53,404 bases of DNA. Source: an uncultured Collinsella sp. (GTDB lineage: Bacteria > Actinomycetota > Coriobacteriia > Coriobacteriales > Coriobacteriaceae). Under the pieces are notes generated by a model, which ran no database searches, was not told where the DNA came from, and saw nothing but the letters and a program-made list of their open reading frames with translations. The stretch lies in assembly GCA_958354105.1 (NCBI GenBank), contig CATWVA010000011.1:1-53404 (forward strand), given 5' to 3'. This document shows positions 34,769 through 41,877 of this stretch, piece by piece. The position numbers and the translations under genes are program-made. How positions within the stretch are numbered: the first letter of the stretch is position 1; every line of letters starts with the position of its first letter.

Positions 34769-35611
34769 ATGTCCGCCCGTAAAGCTCGCACGGAGGCGGC
34801 CGCCGCTGGCGCCGCCCCCGTTGACTCTGAGGAGAAGGACGTGAAGATTCCCGTAGAGGCCGTCGACGATACCGAGGCCAACGAGGCTGAGGCCGCCGAG
34901 GCTGCCGAGAACCAGGTAGAGGATTCCAACAAGGAGGCGACGATGACCGAGGACGAGATGGTGGAAGCCGCTATCCGCGCCGGTGAGGAAGCCGCCGACA
35001 ACGACTTTAAGCTCAAGTTCGAGCAGGCCCAAAAGGAGCTTGCCGACGTACGCAGCGAGCTCGATGCTGCGGCAGAGGCTCAGAAGGCCGCCGAGGACAA
35101 GGCAAAGGACGCCACCGAGCGTACCGCCCGTCTGCAGGCCGACTGGGAGAACTTCCGTCGCCGCACCGCCAGCGAGCGTATCGCCGAGCGCGAGCGCGCG
35201 ACCGAGAAGCTTGTCACCGCGCTGTTGCCGGTGGTTGACGATATCGAGCGTGCAATCGACCATGCCCGTAGCCAGGAGCTTTCCGACGACTTTAAGCAGT
35301 TCGTCGATGGCGTTGATGCGGTGCATGCCAAGCTGCTCGATGTGTTTGCGCACGAGGGCGTTGAGCCCATCGACCCCAAGGGCGAGGCGTTCGATCCGCT
35401 CGAGCACCAGGCCGTGGGGCGTGTCGAGGACGCATCGCAGTACGACGAGACCGTCAACGACGTGTACCAGAAGGGCTACCGCATGGCGGACCGCATCCTG
35501 CGCTCCGCGATGGTGACGGTGACCTACGGTGGCGAGAAGCGCCCCGCACCGGAGCCCGAAGCGGCGCCCGAGGATGCTGCGGCCGATACGGCTGAGAGCA
35601 CCGAGGAGTAA
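34769..35611 (+). CDS. grpE: Nucleotide exchange factor GrpE
   Basis: The 280-residue protein drives ADP release from DnaK. A long acidic, Ala/Glu-rich N-terminal part (about 1-75) precedes the coiled coil (about 80-145) and the C-terminal beta-wing with HQAVGRVEDASQYDETVNDV and VYQKGYRMADRILRSAMV. It is longer than most GrpE proteins because of the acidic extension. It starts 2 bp after the dnaK stop. A terminator hairpin follows. Confidence 0.95.
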   Translation: MSARKARTEAAAAGAAPVDSEEKDVKIPVEAVDDTEANEAEAAEAAENQVEDSNKEATMTEDEMVEAAIRAGEEAADNDFKLKFEQAQKELADVRSELDAAAEAQKAAEDKAKDATERTARLQADWENFRRRTASERIAERERATEKLVTALLPVVDDIERAIDHARSQELSDDFKQFVDGVDAVHAKLLDVFAHEGVEPIDPKGEAFDPLEHQAVGRVEDASQYDETVNDVYQKGYRMADRILRSAMVTVTYGGEKRPAPEPEAAPEDAAADTAESTEE

Positions 35612-35616
35612 TTGAG

Positions 35617-35650
35617 AAGGGCCCCGGGGCAACACCCGGGGCCCTTTCTG
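35617..35650 (+). terminator. Hairpin between grpE and dnaJ
   Basis: An 11-bp GC stem AGGGCCCCGGG/CCCGGGGCCCT followed by TTCT. The weak T-run suggests partial termination or an mRNA processing site, lowering dnaJ-hspR relative to dnaK-grpE. Confidence 0.7.
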
Positions 35651-35718
35651 GCCTAGTGCCATATGACAGTATGAGCCGCCGCCCGTTGAGCGGTGGATGA
35701 AACAGGAGAGGAGCTACG

Positions 35719-36684
35719 ATGGCTGCAGGCAAAACCTTCTATGACATCCTGGGCGTATCCAAGAGCGCCTCCGACAAAGAGATCAAGAGCGCGTTTCGCA
35801 AGCTCGCGCAAAAATACCACCCCGATGCCGGCGGCGACGAGGCCAAGTTCAAGGAGATTAGCGAGGCTTACGAGACGCTTTCGGACGAGAAGAAGCGCAA
35901 AGAGTACGACCAGATGCTCATGTTCGGCGGCATGCCGGGCGCGGGCGGCGCGTATGGCGGCGGCTACGGTGCCGGCGCGGGCGCCAGCGGCTGGGGCGAT
36001 ATCTTCGACAGCATCTTTAGCGGCAACGGCGCTTGGGGCAGCGATTGGGGCTCGGGCTTTGCCGGGGCTGCGGGTAATGCCGGTGCCGGTGCGGGTCGCA
36101 GCCGTGCTCGCAAGGGCGGCGACCTGTCGCTGACTGTCGACGTGACGGCCGAGGACGCGTTTCGCGGCGTGACGCACAAGGTCACCTATCGCATTCCCTC
36201 GACGGGCGAGCAGCAAACCATTACGGTCTCGGTTCCCGCAGGTGCGGTCGACGGCGGCAAACTACGCTACAAGCGTCGCGGCGAGTATGGCGTTGCGGGT
36301 GGCGAGCGCGGCGACCTGGTCGTGACCACGCATGTGGAGGAGCACCCGCTGTTTAAGCGCAAGGGTGCCGATGTGACCATGGAGGTACCGATCTCGGTTT
36401 ACGAGGCGGCGCTCGGCTGCACGGTGGATGTGCCCACACCCGGCGGCGCGACGGTTCGTCTGAAGGTGCCGGCGGGCACCCAGACGGGCAAGAAGTTCCG
36501 CTTTAAGGAGATGGGCGCGCCCGATGTTAAGCACCGTGGCCGCACGGGCGCGCTGCTCGTCGAGATCAAGGTGCAGGTTCCCACGAACCTGTCCGACGAT
36601 GAACGCGATGCCATGACCAAGCTGCGCGAGGCCGACACGCGCGACTATCGCGAGAAGGTCAATCGTTACAAGGCGACGTACTAG
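35719..36684 (+). CDS. Class B J-protein (DnaJ without zinc finger)
   Basis: The 321-residue DnaK co-chaperone has a J domain (about 6-70, TFYDILGVSKSA, HPD at KYHPDAGG), a long Gly/Ala-rich linker (about 78-135) and the two C-terminal substrate domains (GGDLSLTVDVTAEDAF, VPAGTQTGKKFRFKEMG). The four CxxCxGxG zinc-finger repeats are absent, so it is a CbpA-like class B protein in the position usually held by class A DnaJ. The C-terminal dimer region is short. It follows grpE after a hairpin and precedes hspR. Confidence 0.93.
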   Translation: MAAGKTFYDILGVSKSASDKEIKSAFRKLAQKYHPDAGGDEAKFKEISEAYETLSDEKKRKEYDQMLMFGGMPGAGGAYGGGYGAGAGASGWGDIFDSIFSGNGAWGSDWGSGFAGAAGNAGAGAGRSRARKGGDLSLTVDVTAEDAFRGVTHKVTYRIPSTGEQQTITVSVPAGAVDGGKLRYKRRGEYGVAGGERGDLVVTTHVEEHPLFKRKGADVTMEVPISVYEAALGCTVDVPTPGGATVRLKVPAGTQTGKKFRFKEMGAPDVKHRGRTGALLVEIKVQVPTNLSDDERDAMTKLREADTRDYREKVNRYKATY

Positions 36685-36756
36685 GGCGGTCGCGGCGCAC
36701 GCCCACGCCCGCGGGCTTATGATGGACGATAACGAGACGGAAAGGGGTCAGGTAGC

Positions 36757-37173
36757 ATGGCCGAGGACAATAGGAACAAACCGCTGTACATGATCAGCGT
36801 GGCGGCCGAGCTGACCGGCATGCACCCGCAGACTCTGCGCGTCTACGAGTCCAAGGGCTTGGTGAACCCCCAGCGCTCGGGCGGCAACACGCGTCTGTAT
36901 TCGCGTGCCGATATCGAGCGCCTGGAGCTCATCAACCAGCTGACTGACGAGGGCATCAACCTTGCCGGCGTGGTGCGCATCCTCGATATGAAGGAGCGTG
37001 CCGAGGAGCGCGAGCGCGAGAACGAAAAGCTCCGCGCCCGCGTGCGCCAGCTCGAGGACGAGCTGCACGAGTATAAGATGCAGAAGAAGATCACCGCCCT
37101 GGCCCCGCGCGACGGCTCGGTCAACCCCGAGCAAGTCATGCGCAAACTGCTGGGCACGGGCGGCGACCTGTAG
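36757..37173 (+). CDS. hspR: HspR, MerR-family heat-shock repressor
   Basis: The 138-residue protein has a MerR-type HTH (about 8-75, YMISVAAELTGMHPQTLRVY, then RLYSRADIERLELI) and a coiled coil (about 85-115). In actinobacteria HspR uses DnaK as co-repressor and controls dnaK and clpB. Here it is the last gene of the dnaK operon, and the shared 27-bp motif before dnaK and clpB is its likely target. GGAAAGG precedes ATG 36757. Confidence 0.93.
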   Translation: MAEDNRNKPLYMISVAAELTGMHPQTLRVYESKGLVNPQRSGGNTRLYSRADIERLELINQLTDEGINLAGVVRILDMKERAEERERENEKLRARVRQLEDELHEYKMQKKITALAPRDGSVNPEQVMRKLLGTGGDL

Positions 37174-37182
37174 GCACTCATT

Positions 37183-37305
37183 GGGGACAGACTTAAATGA
37201 GTACCTGCAGAATGAGAGTGGATAATCTCCCGTTTTTTGCCTGTTTGCAGGCTCAAAGTGGGAGATTATCCACTCTCGTCATTTGAGCGTCTAAGTCTGC
37301 CTCCC
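37183..37305. repeat. Composite palindromic repeat A+B, copy 3
   Basis: The outer pair GGGGACAGACTTA (37183-37195) and TAAGTCTG-CCTCCCC (37291-37305) encloses the B hairpin with 17-bp perfect arms (37215-37231, 37260-37276). Here the A arms flank B instead of preceding it. It occupies most of the gap between hspR and the hydratase gene. Confidence 0.85.
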
Positions 37306-37443
37306 CAGGACCTAACTCGTCCTCTGCTTTACTGAGATAAAGTGAACGCAGAGATTCGTAACCCACTCGCAACCGTTCTATGGCACGATATTGAACGAAT
37401 GTATGCTATGCGCCCAAATCTTTTGGGCAGAGTGGGAGACAGT

Positions 37444-39744
37444 ATGGTCAAGCTGTACGAGGACGGCATCTACCTGCGCGGCGGCAGCGAGGTTGTGCCT
37501 GCGGCCGAGGCTGCCGAGCGCGGTATTACGCAGACACCCGAGGATGCCAAGCGCGGCACCATCGCGTATTCGATCCTCCAGGCACACAATACGTCGGGCG
37601 ACCCCGAGGCACTCAAGATTCGCTTCGATGCCATGGCGAGCCACGACATCACCTTTGTCGGCATCATCCAGACGGCGCGCGCTTCGGGCATGGAGCAGTT
37701 CCCGCTGCCTTACGTGCTCACCAACTGCCATAACTCGCTGTGCGCCGTGGGCGGCACCATCAATGAGGACGACCACGTCTTTGGCCTTTCCGCAGCCAAG
37801 AAGTACGGCGGCATCTTCGTTCCGCCGCACATCGCCGTCATCCACTCCTTTATGCGCGAGAACTTCGCCGGTTGCGGCAAGATGATCCTGGGTTCCGACT
37901 CGCACACCCGCTATGGTGCCCTGGGTACCATAGCCGTGGGCGAGGGCGGCGGCGAGTTGGCAAAGCAGCTGCTGCGCGACACCTACGATGTCGCCTATCC
38001 CGGCGTCGTGGCCATCTACCTCACGGGCGCCCCGCGCCCCGGCGTCGGCCCGCACGACGTGGCGCTCGCCATCATTCGCGCCGTCTTTGCCAAGGGCTAC
38101 GTCAAGAACAATGTCATGGAGTTTGTGGGCCCGGGCATCGCGAGCATGACGACCGACTACCGCAACGGCGTTGACGTCATGACCACCGAGACCACCTGCC
38201 TGTCGAGCATCTGGGCCACCGACGAGGACACGCACGCGTTTTTGACCATGCACGGCCGCGGCGACGACTATCGCGAGCTCAAGCCCGCCGATGTCGCCTA
38301 CTACGACGGTTGCGTCGAGGTCGACCTGTCGAGCATCAAGCCCATGATCGCACTGCCGTTCCATCCTTCCAACGGCTTTGAGATCGACGAGCTCAACGAG
38401 AACCTCGAGGACATCCTGCACGAGGTGGAGCTCGAGGCCGCCAAGATCGGCGAGGGCAAGACGCACTTTAGCCTGCTCGACAAGATCGTCGACGGCAAGC
38501 TGCACGTGCAGCAGGGCGTTATCGCCGGCTGCTCGGGCGGCAACTATGACTCCGTGGTCCAGGCTGCCCGCGTGCTCAAGGGCGCCAATACCGGCTGCGG
38601 CGAGTTCTCGCTGTCGGTCTATCCCACGAGCCAGCCCGTGGCGCTCGAACTTACACGCCGCGGCTACATCTACGACCTCATGGAGGCCGGCGCAATCGTG
38701 CGCACGGCATTCTGCGGCCCGTGCTTCGGCGCCGGCGACACGCCCGCCAACAACGGCCTTTCGATCCGTCACACCACGCGCAACTTCCCCAACCGCGAGG
38801 GTTCCAAGCCGGGTAATGGCCAGCTGAGCGCCGTGGCCCTGATGGACGCCCGCTCCATTGCGGCAACGGCTGCCAACGGCGGCGTCCTGACGCCGGCGAC
38901 CGACCTGCCCGAGGACACTTGGGACGAGGCCTGCGAGTACACCTTTGACGACGCGCCGTACAAGAAGCGCGTGTACTGGGGCTTTGGCAAGGCGGAGCCT
39001 GCCGACGAGCTGGTCGAAGGCCCCAACATCAAGCCGTGGCCCGCGATGGAGCCGCTCGGCGACGACATCCTGCTCAAGGTTTGCTCCAAGATCATGGACC
39101 CGGTCACCACGACCGACGAGCTCATTCCCTCGGGCGAGACGAGCTCCTTCCGCTCCAACCCGCTGGGCCTGGCTGAGTTTACGCTGAGCCGCCGCGACCC
39201 GGCCTACGTGGGTCGCTCCAAGGAGGTCGACGCTGTGGAGAAGCGTCGCGTTGCCGGCGAGTCCGCGGGCGACCTGGCGGCGTTCGATGCCGAGCTTGCC
39301 GGTGTGTTTGAGGCGCTGGCCGGCGCGGGTGTCGCGGCCGATGCCAAGGCGACCGAGTTCGGTTCCATGATTTACGCCAAGAAGCCTGGCGACGGCAGCG
39401 CCCGCGAGCAGGCCGCGAGCTGCCAGCGCGTAATTGGCGGCCTGGCCAACATCGTCCACGAGTACGCCACCAAGCGCTATCGCTCCAACGTGATGAACTG
39501 GGGCATGGTGCCCTTCCAGATGGAGGCCGAGCCCAACTTTGAGGTGGGCGATTACGTCTTTGTGCCGGGTATCCGTGCCGCGCTCGATGGCGACCTGAAG
39601 GACATCGCCGCCTACGTGGTGCGCGCCGATGGTGCGGTCGATCAGATTGAGCTCTACATTGCCGATATGACGGCAGAGGAGCGTGCCATCGTCAAGGCCG
39701 GCTGCCTGATCAACTACAACAAGTTCAAGGCCGCTGCCGAGTAG
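37444..39744 (+). CDS. Aconitase-family hydratase (YbhJ-like)
   Basis: The protein is 766 residues from ATG 37444. It carries the aconitase fold and all three cluster Cys: IAGCSGGNYDSV and FCGPCFGAGD. The 4Fe-4S is therefore likely intact and the enzyme probably isomerises or hydrates a hydroxy-acid. The sequence differs enough from AcnA/AcnB (HNTSGDPEALKIRFDAMASH near the start) that citrate/isocitrate activity should not be assumed. No citrate synthase or isocitrate dehydrogenase gene is nearby. GGGAGAC sits 6 nt before ATG 37444. In-frame GTG 37342 and ATG 37402 are possible earlier starts without ribosome sites. Confidence 0.8.
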   Translation: MVKLYEDGIYLRGGSEVVPAAEAAERGITQTPEDAKRGTIAYSILQAHNTSGDPEALKIRFDAMASHDITFVGIIQTARASGMEQFPLPYVLTNCHNSLCAVGGTINEDDHVFGLSAAKKYGGIFVPPHIAVIHSFMRENFAGCGKMILGSDSHTRYGALGTIAVGEGGGELAKQLLRDTYDVAYPGVVAIYLTGAPRPGVGPHDVALAIIRAVFAKGYVKNNVMEFVGPGIASMTTDYRNGVDVMTTETTCLSSIWATDEDTHAFLTMHGRGDDYRELKPADVAYYDGCVEVDLSSIKPMIALPFHPSNGFEIDELNENLEDILHEVELEAAKIGEGKTHFSLLDKIVDGKLHVQQGVIAGCSGGNYDSVVQAARVLKGANTGCGEFSLSVYPTSQPVALELTRRGYIYDLMEAGAIVRTAFCGPCFGAGDTPANNGLSIRHTTRNFPNREGSKPGNGQLSAVALMDARSIAATAANGGVLTPATDLPEDTWDEACEYTFDDAPYKKRVYWGFGKAEPADELVEGPNIKPWPAMEPLGDDILLKVCSKIMDPVTTTDELIPSGETSSFRSNPLGLAEFTLSRRDPAYVGRSKEVDAVEKRRVAGESAGDLAAFDAELAGVFEALAGAGVAADAKATEFGSMIYAKKPGDGSAREQAASCQRVIGGLANIVHEYATKRYRSNVMNWGMVPFQMEAEPNFEVGDYVFVPGIRAALDGDLKDIAAYVVRADGAVDQIELYIADMTAEERAIVKAGCLINYNKFKAAAE

Positions 39745-39759
39745 CGCACTTAATTGTCC

Positions 39760-39833
39760 GCCCGGGGCTTACCCTTTCCCGCCCGCTCACGCGCTTCGCG
39801 AGGGCCGCGTTCGGGAAAGGGTAAGCCCCGGGC
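39760..39833. repeat. 22-bp perfect inverted repeat after the hydratase gene
   Basis: Arms at 39760-39781 (GCCCGGGGCTTACCCTTTCC...) and 39812-39833. A 30-nt loop carries a smaller hairpin. There is no T-run, so it is not a standard terminator. Confidence 0.85.
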
Positions 39834-39890
39834 TACATTTCTGCGTTCTCGTTGGGTCTTGAGGGACGCTAATAAATAGACTTGCTTGAT

Positions 39891-39921
39891 GCCGCCTCTG
39901 TTATCGGGGCGGCTTCTTTTT
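39891..39921 (+). terminator. Intrinsic terminator
   Basis: Stem GCCGCC/GGCGGC with an 11-nt loop, followed by TTCTTTTT. It is the probable end of the hydratase transcript. Confidence 0.7.
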
Positions 39922-39929
39922 GTTGAAAA

Positions 39930-39962
39930 CCACCACAAAGGGGGCAGGCACCTTTGTGGTGG
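39930..39962. repeat. Palindromic repeat family C, copy 3
   Basis: CCACCACAAAGG...CCTTTGTGGTGG with one change (GGGGGCAGGCACC). Same orientation as copies 1 and 2. Confidence 0.85.
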
Positions 39963-40016
39963 TGGGGACGAGCTCGATGCTGTTGTGATCGTTGAGCGGC
40001 ATGTTAATGGGCGGCT

Positions 40017-40685
40017 CTACAGAATTTCATCTGGGCTGGCGGGTTTGGTTGTTTTGGGGATGCCGAGTTTGGATGACGCGAAATCGTCAACATTGTCCTT
40101 AATTCCGTCTTTGGTGTAGACAGTGACCATATAGGTGCTGTGTCCGAATTCGCCCTTGTCGCGTGTTGCCCAGGCATCCCAGTAGGCGGCCCCGTTTCGC
40201 CCTTTGATTTTTCCGACACGGCGGAGTTCTGTTCGCTTTAATTTCTGGTTGCTATAGATGGCTCGACCGGCCTCCTCGGTGAGCCCGCACTGTCCAAGCA
40301 TCTTGTCGAGGACTTGGTTCATGTGGCGCTCATCGGTGTTTGGTGCGTAGTCGTAGGCGAGGGTGATGAAGTCGAGTGGCTGGTCGTCGATTAGATAGTT
40401 TAGCGTCTGAGGTCCAAGGCAGAAATAGGGGGAGCATCCGTCGATCTGACCGAGCAGTGGCAACTTTGACTGCCAACTTCCGGTGGGAATTCCATCTTCG
40501 TAAAACACGCCGCGACAGATAAAGGAGAGCGAGGTGGCACGCGAGCCGGCGTCGACCATTCCGCATAAATCGAAGGGCGAGGTGATACCAAGGGAAAAGG
40601 GCGTGATGACGATAAGGAAGAGCATCACGATGGGTATGGCGAGAATGGCGATGACGTTGCGACCGGTGGAATGAGGCGGCTTCAT
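40017..40685 (-). CDS. Membrane-anchored protein of unknown function
   Basis: The 222-residue protein has one N-terminal TM segment (about 12-35, VIAILAIPIVMLFLIVITPF) and an outside domain with several Cys (FDLCGMVDAG, SFICRG, DGCSPYFCLG, GQCGLTEEAG). The pattern suggests a disulfide-stabilised extracytoplasmic domain. I do not recognise the family. ATG 40685 follows GAGGAGCG. It is divergent from a second one-TM protein of the same size and both are bracketed by family C repeats. Confidence 0.7.
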   Translation of the reverse strand: MKPPHSTGRNVIAILAIPIVMLFLIVITPFSLGITSPFDLCGMVDAGSRATSLSFICRGVFYEDGIPTGSWQSKLPLLGQIDGCSPYFCLGPQTLNYLIDDQPLDFITLAYDYAPNTDERHMNQVLDKMLGQCGLTEEAGRAIYSNQKLKRTELRRVGKIKGRNGAAYWDAWATRDKGEFGHSTYMVTVYTKDGIKDNVDDFASSKLGIPKTTKPASPDEIL

Positions 40686-40796
40686 ATGCGCTCCTCGAGA
40701 CAAAGATCTGTTGAGGATAGGCAGAAATGGATATGTTCAGAGAGCAATTCAAGTTTAATCTCATTGCGCGAGATGGTCGACCGTTAGCGTCGAAAA

Positions 40797-40829
40797 CCAC
40801 CACAAAGGTGCCTGTCCCCTTTGTGGTGG
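40797..40829. repeat. Palindromic repeat family C, copy 4 (inverse)
   Basis: Reads AAAGGTGCCTGTCCCCTTT between the arms, so it is opposite to copies 1-3. It lies between two divergent genes. Confidence 0.9.
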
Positions 40830-40919
40830 TGAGGAGCGCGCGGCTTCTTTTGGTAATAGTGTTAGCTGGCGGTATCATTAGTGCAGGTGGCGAAGGTTTG
40901 CATTGTGGGGTGTTTTGCC

Positions 40920-41591
40920 GTGAGCCGTTCTGCCCGTATTGGATTGATTGTCTTGGCGCTTGCGATCGCTGTGGTTGGCGCGGGCGCTGTCGGTATGGCA
41001 TTTCTACCTGCTGCGGTGACGGAGCCGGTGGTCAAGCCTGTGACTCAATCTGTCGAACTTCTGACCGGCGACGACAAGCCCGAGACCATTACCGTTGATT
41101 TTGATGAGCAGCCGGCTGTGCTGGGTATTAGCAATTATCCGCGTATTCAGCTTGGGGCCATGCGCTATACCACGGATACAAGCCTGATCGATAGGGCGTC
41201 CGAGCTGCTCAAGGGCAAAACATTTAAGCGTTGGTACGGATATGCGTCCTATCGGGCAAAAGCGAACGACATGGTTGGCGGATGCCACTCGTCCATCGAG
41301 CTGGACACTGCAAACGGCGCAAAGTTATGTGATGTCTCGTACGATCCGGGCTACGAGGGCAATGAGGGTCCGGGCATCTACATCATGGACGGCGATGTCG
41401 CCTATGTCATGGAGGGCGACCAGACCGAGCTCAACGATTTTATGGGTCAGTGTATCCAAGATGCCTATAAACAGACCTGCTTGCCTGACCCGCAGACTGC
41501 ACGCGATAGTGGGTCTGCCCGTACATGGCTGTTCGAGGATGAGATGCCCTGGACCGTCGAATCGGGAAGTACGGGTTCGGCGAAGGAGTAG
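40920..41591 (+). CDS. Membrane-anchored protein of unknown function
   Basis: The protein is 223 residues if it starts at GTG 40920 (VSRSARIGLIVLALAIAVVG); the frame is open to 40881 and the true start is uncertain. One N-terminal TM segment is followed by an extracytoplasmic domain with GGCHSSIEL, GAKLCDVSYD, GQCIQDAY and QTCLPD cysteines. No family was recognised. Size, topology and Cys content resemble the divergent neighbour, but the sequences do not align by eye. Confidence 0.65.
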   Translation: MSRSARIGLIVLALAIAVVGAGAVGMAFLPAAVTEPVVKPVTQSVELLTGDDKPETITVDFDEQPAVLGISNYPRIQLGAMRYTTDTSLIDRASELLKGKTFKRWYGYASYRAKANDMVGGCHSSIELDTANGAKLCDVSYDPGYEGNEGPGIYIMDGDVAYVMEGDQTELNDFMGQCIQDAYKQTCLPDPQTARDSGSARTWLFEDEMPWTVESGSTGSAKE

Positions 41592-41600
41592 AGACCGCGA

Positions 41601-41633
41601 CCACCACAAAGGTGCCTGTCCTCTTTGTGGTGG
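41601..41633. repeat. Palindromic repeat family C, copy 5 (inverse)
   Basis: Same unit as copy 4 with one change (GTCCTCTTTG). Confidence 0.85.
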
Positions 41634-41643
41634 TTTTCGGTCT

Positions 41644-41700
41644 GTCTCGATCTGTAACATCTAGGATCAAAAATGGCTGCTAGATGTTACAGATCGAGAC
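41644..41700. repeat. 21-bp perfect inverted repeat upstream of clpB
   Basis: Arms GTCTCGATCTGTAACATCTA(G) at 41644-41664 and complement at 41680-41700, with a 15-nt loop. It lies 60 bp before the clpB heat-shock motif and directly after repeat C copy 5. Confidence 0.85.
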
Positions 41701-41761
41701 GGTAGCGCGCCTGGGCAGCGGCGGGCTGACATCTCAGTACCCTATCCGTAATTCACTCAGA

Positions 41762-41788
41762 AAATCTTATATATAGAGACTTAGATTT
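41762..41788 (+). promoter_or_regulatory. Heat-shock operator upstream of clpB, probable HspR site
   Basis: AAATCTTATAT-ATAGA-GACTTAGATTT, the same 27-bp frame as 32738-32764 before dnaK. GTATAA follows at 41791-41796 as a possible -10. Confidence 0.6.
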
Positions 41789-41877
41789 GTGTATAAGATC
41801 GCGTAAAGCTGGCAACAATACTTCTCGAACAACGTGAAGCCGCCCCGTAGGGCGGCCGCCCCAAGAGAGGTGATTCC

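Noticed and set aside
39760..39833. Perfect 22-bp inverted repeat as the terminator of the hydratase gene
   Set aside because: No T-run follows the stem on either strand; the hairpin at 39891-39921 fits better.
40727..41098. Plus-strand ORF starting MDMFREQFKFNLIARD
   Set aside because: It reads through repeat family C (KTTTKVPVPFVVV) and then runs in a shadow frame of the next gene. It is an artefact of the repeat being open in several frames.
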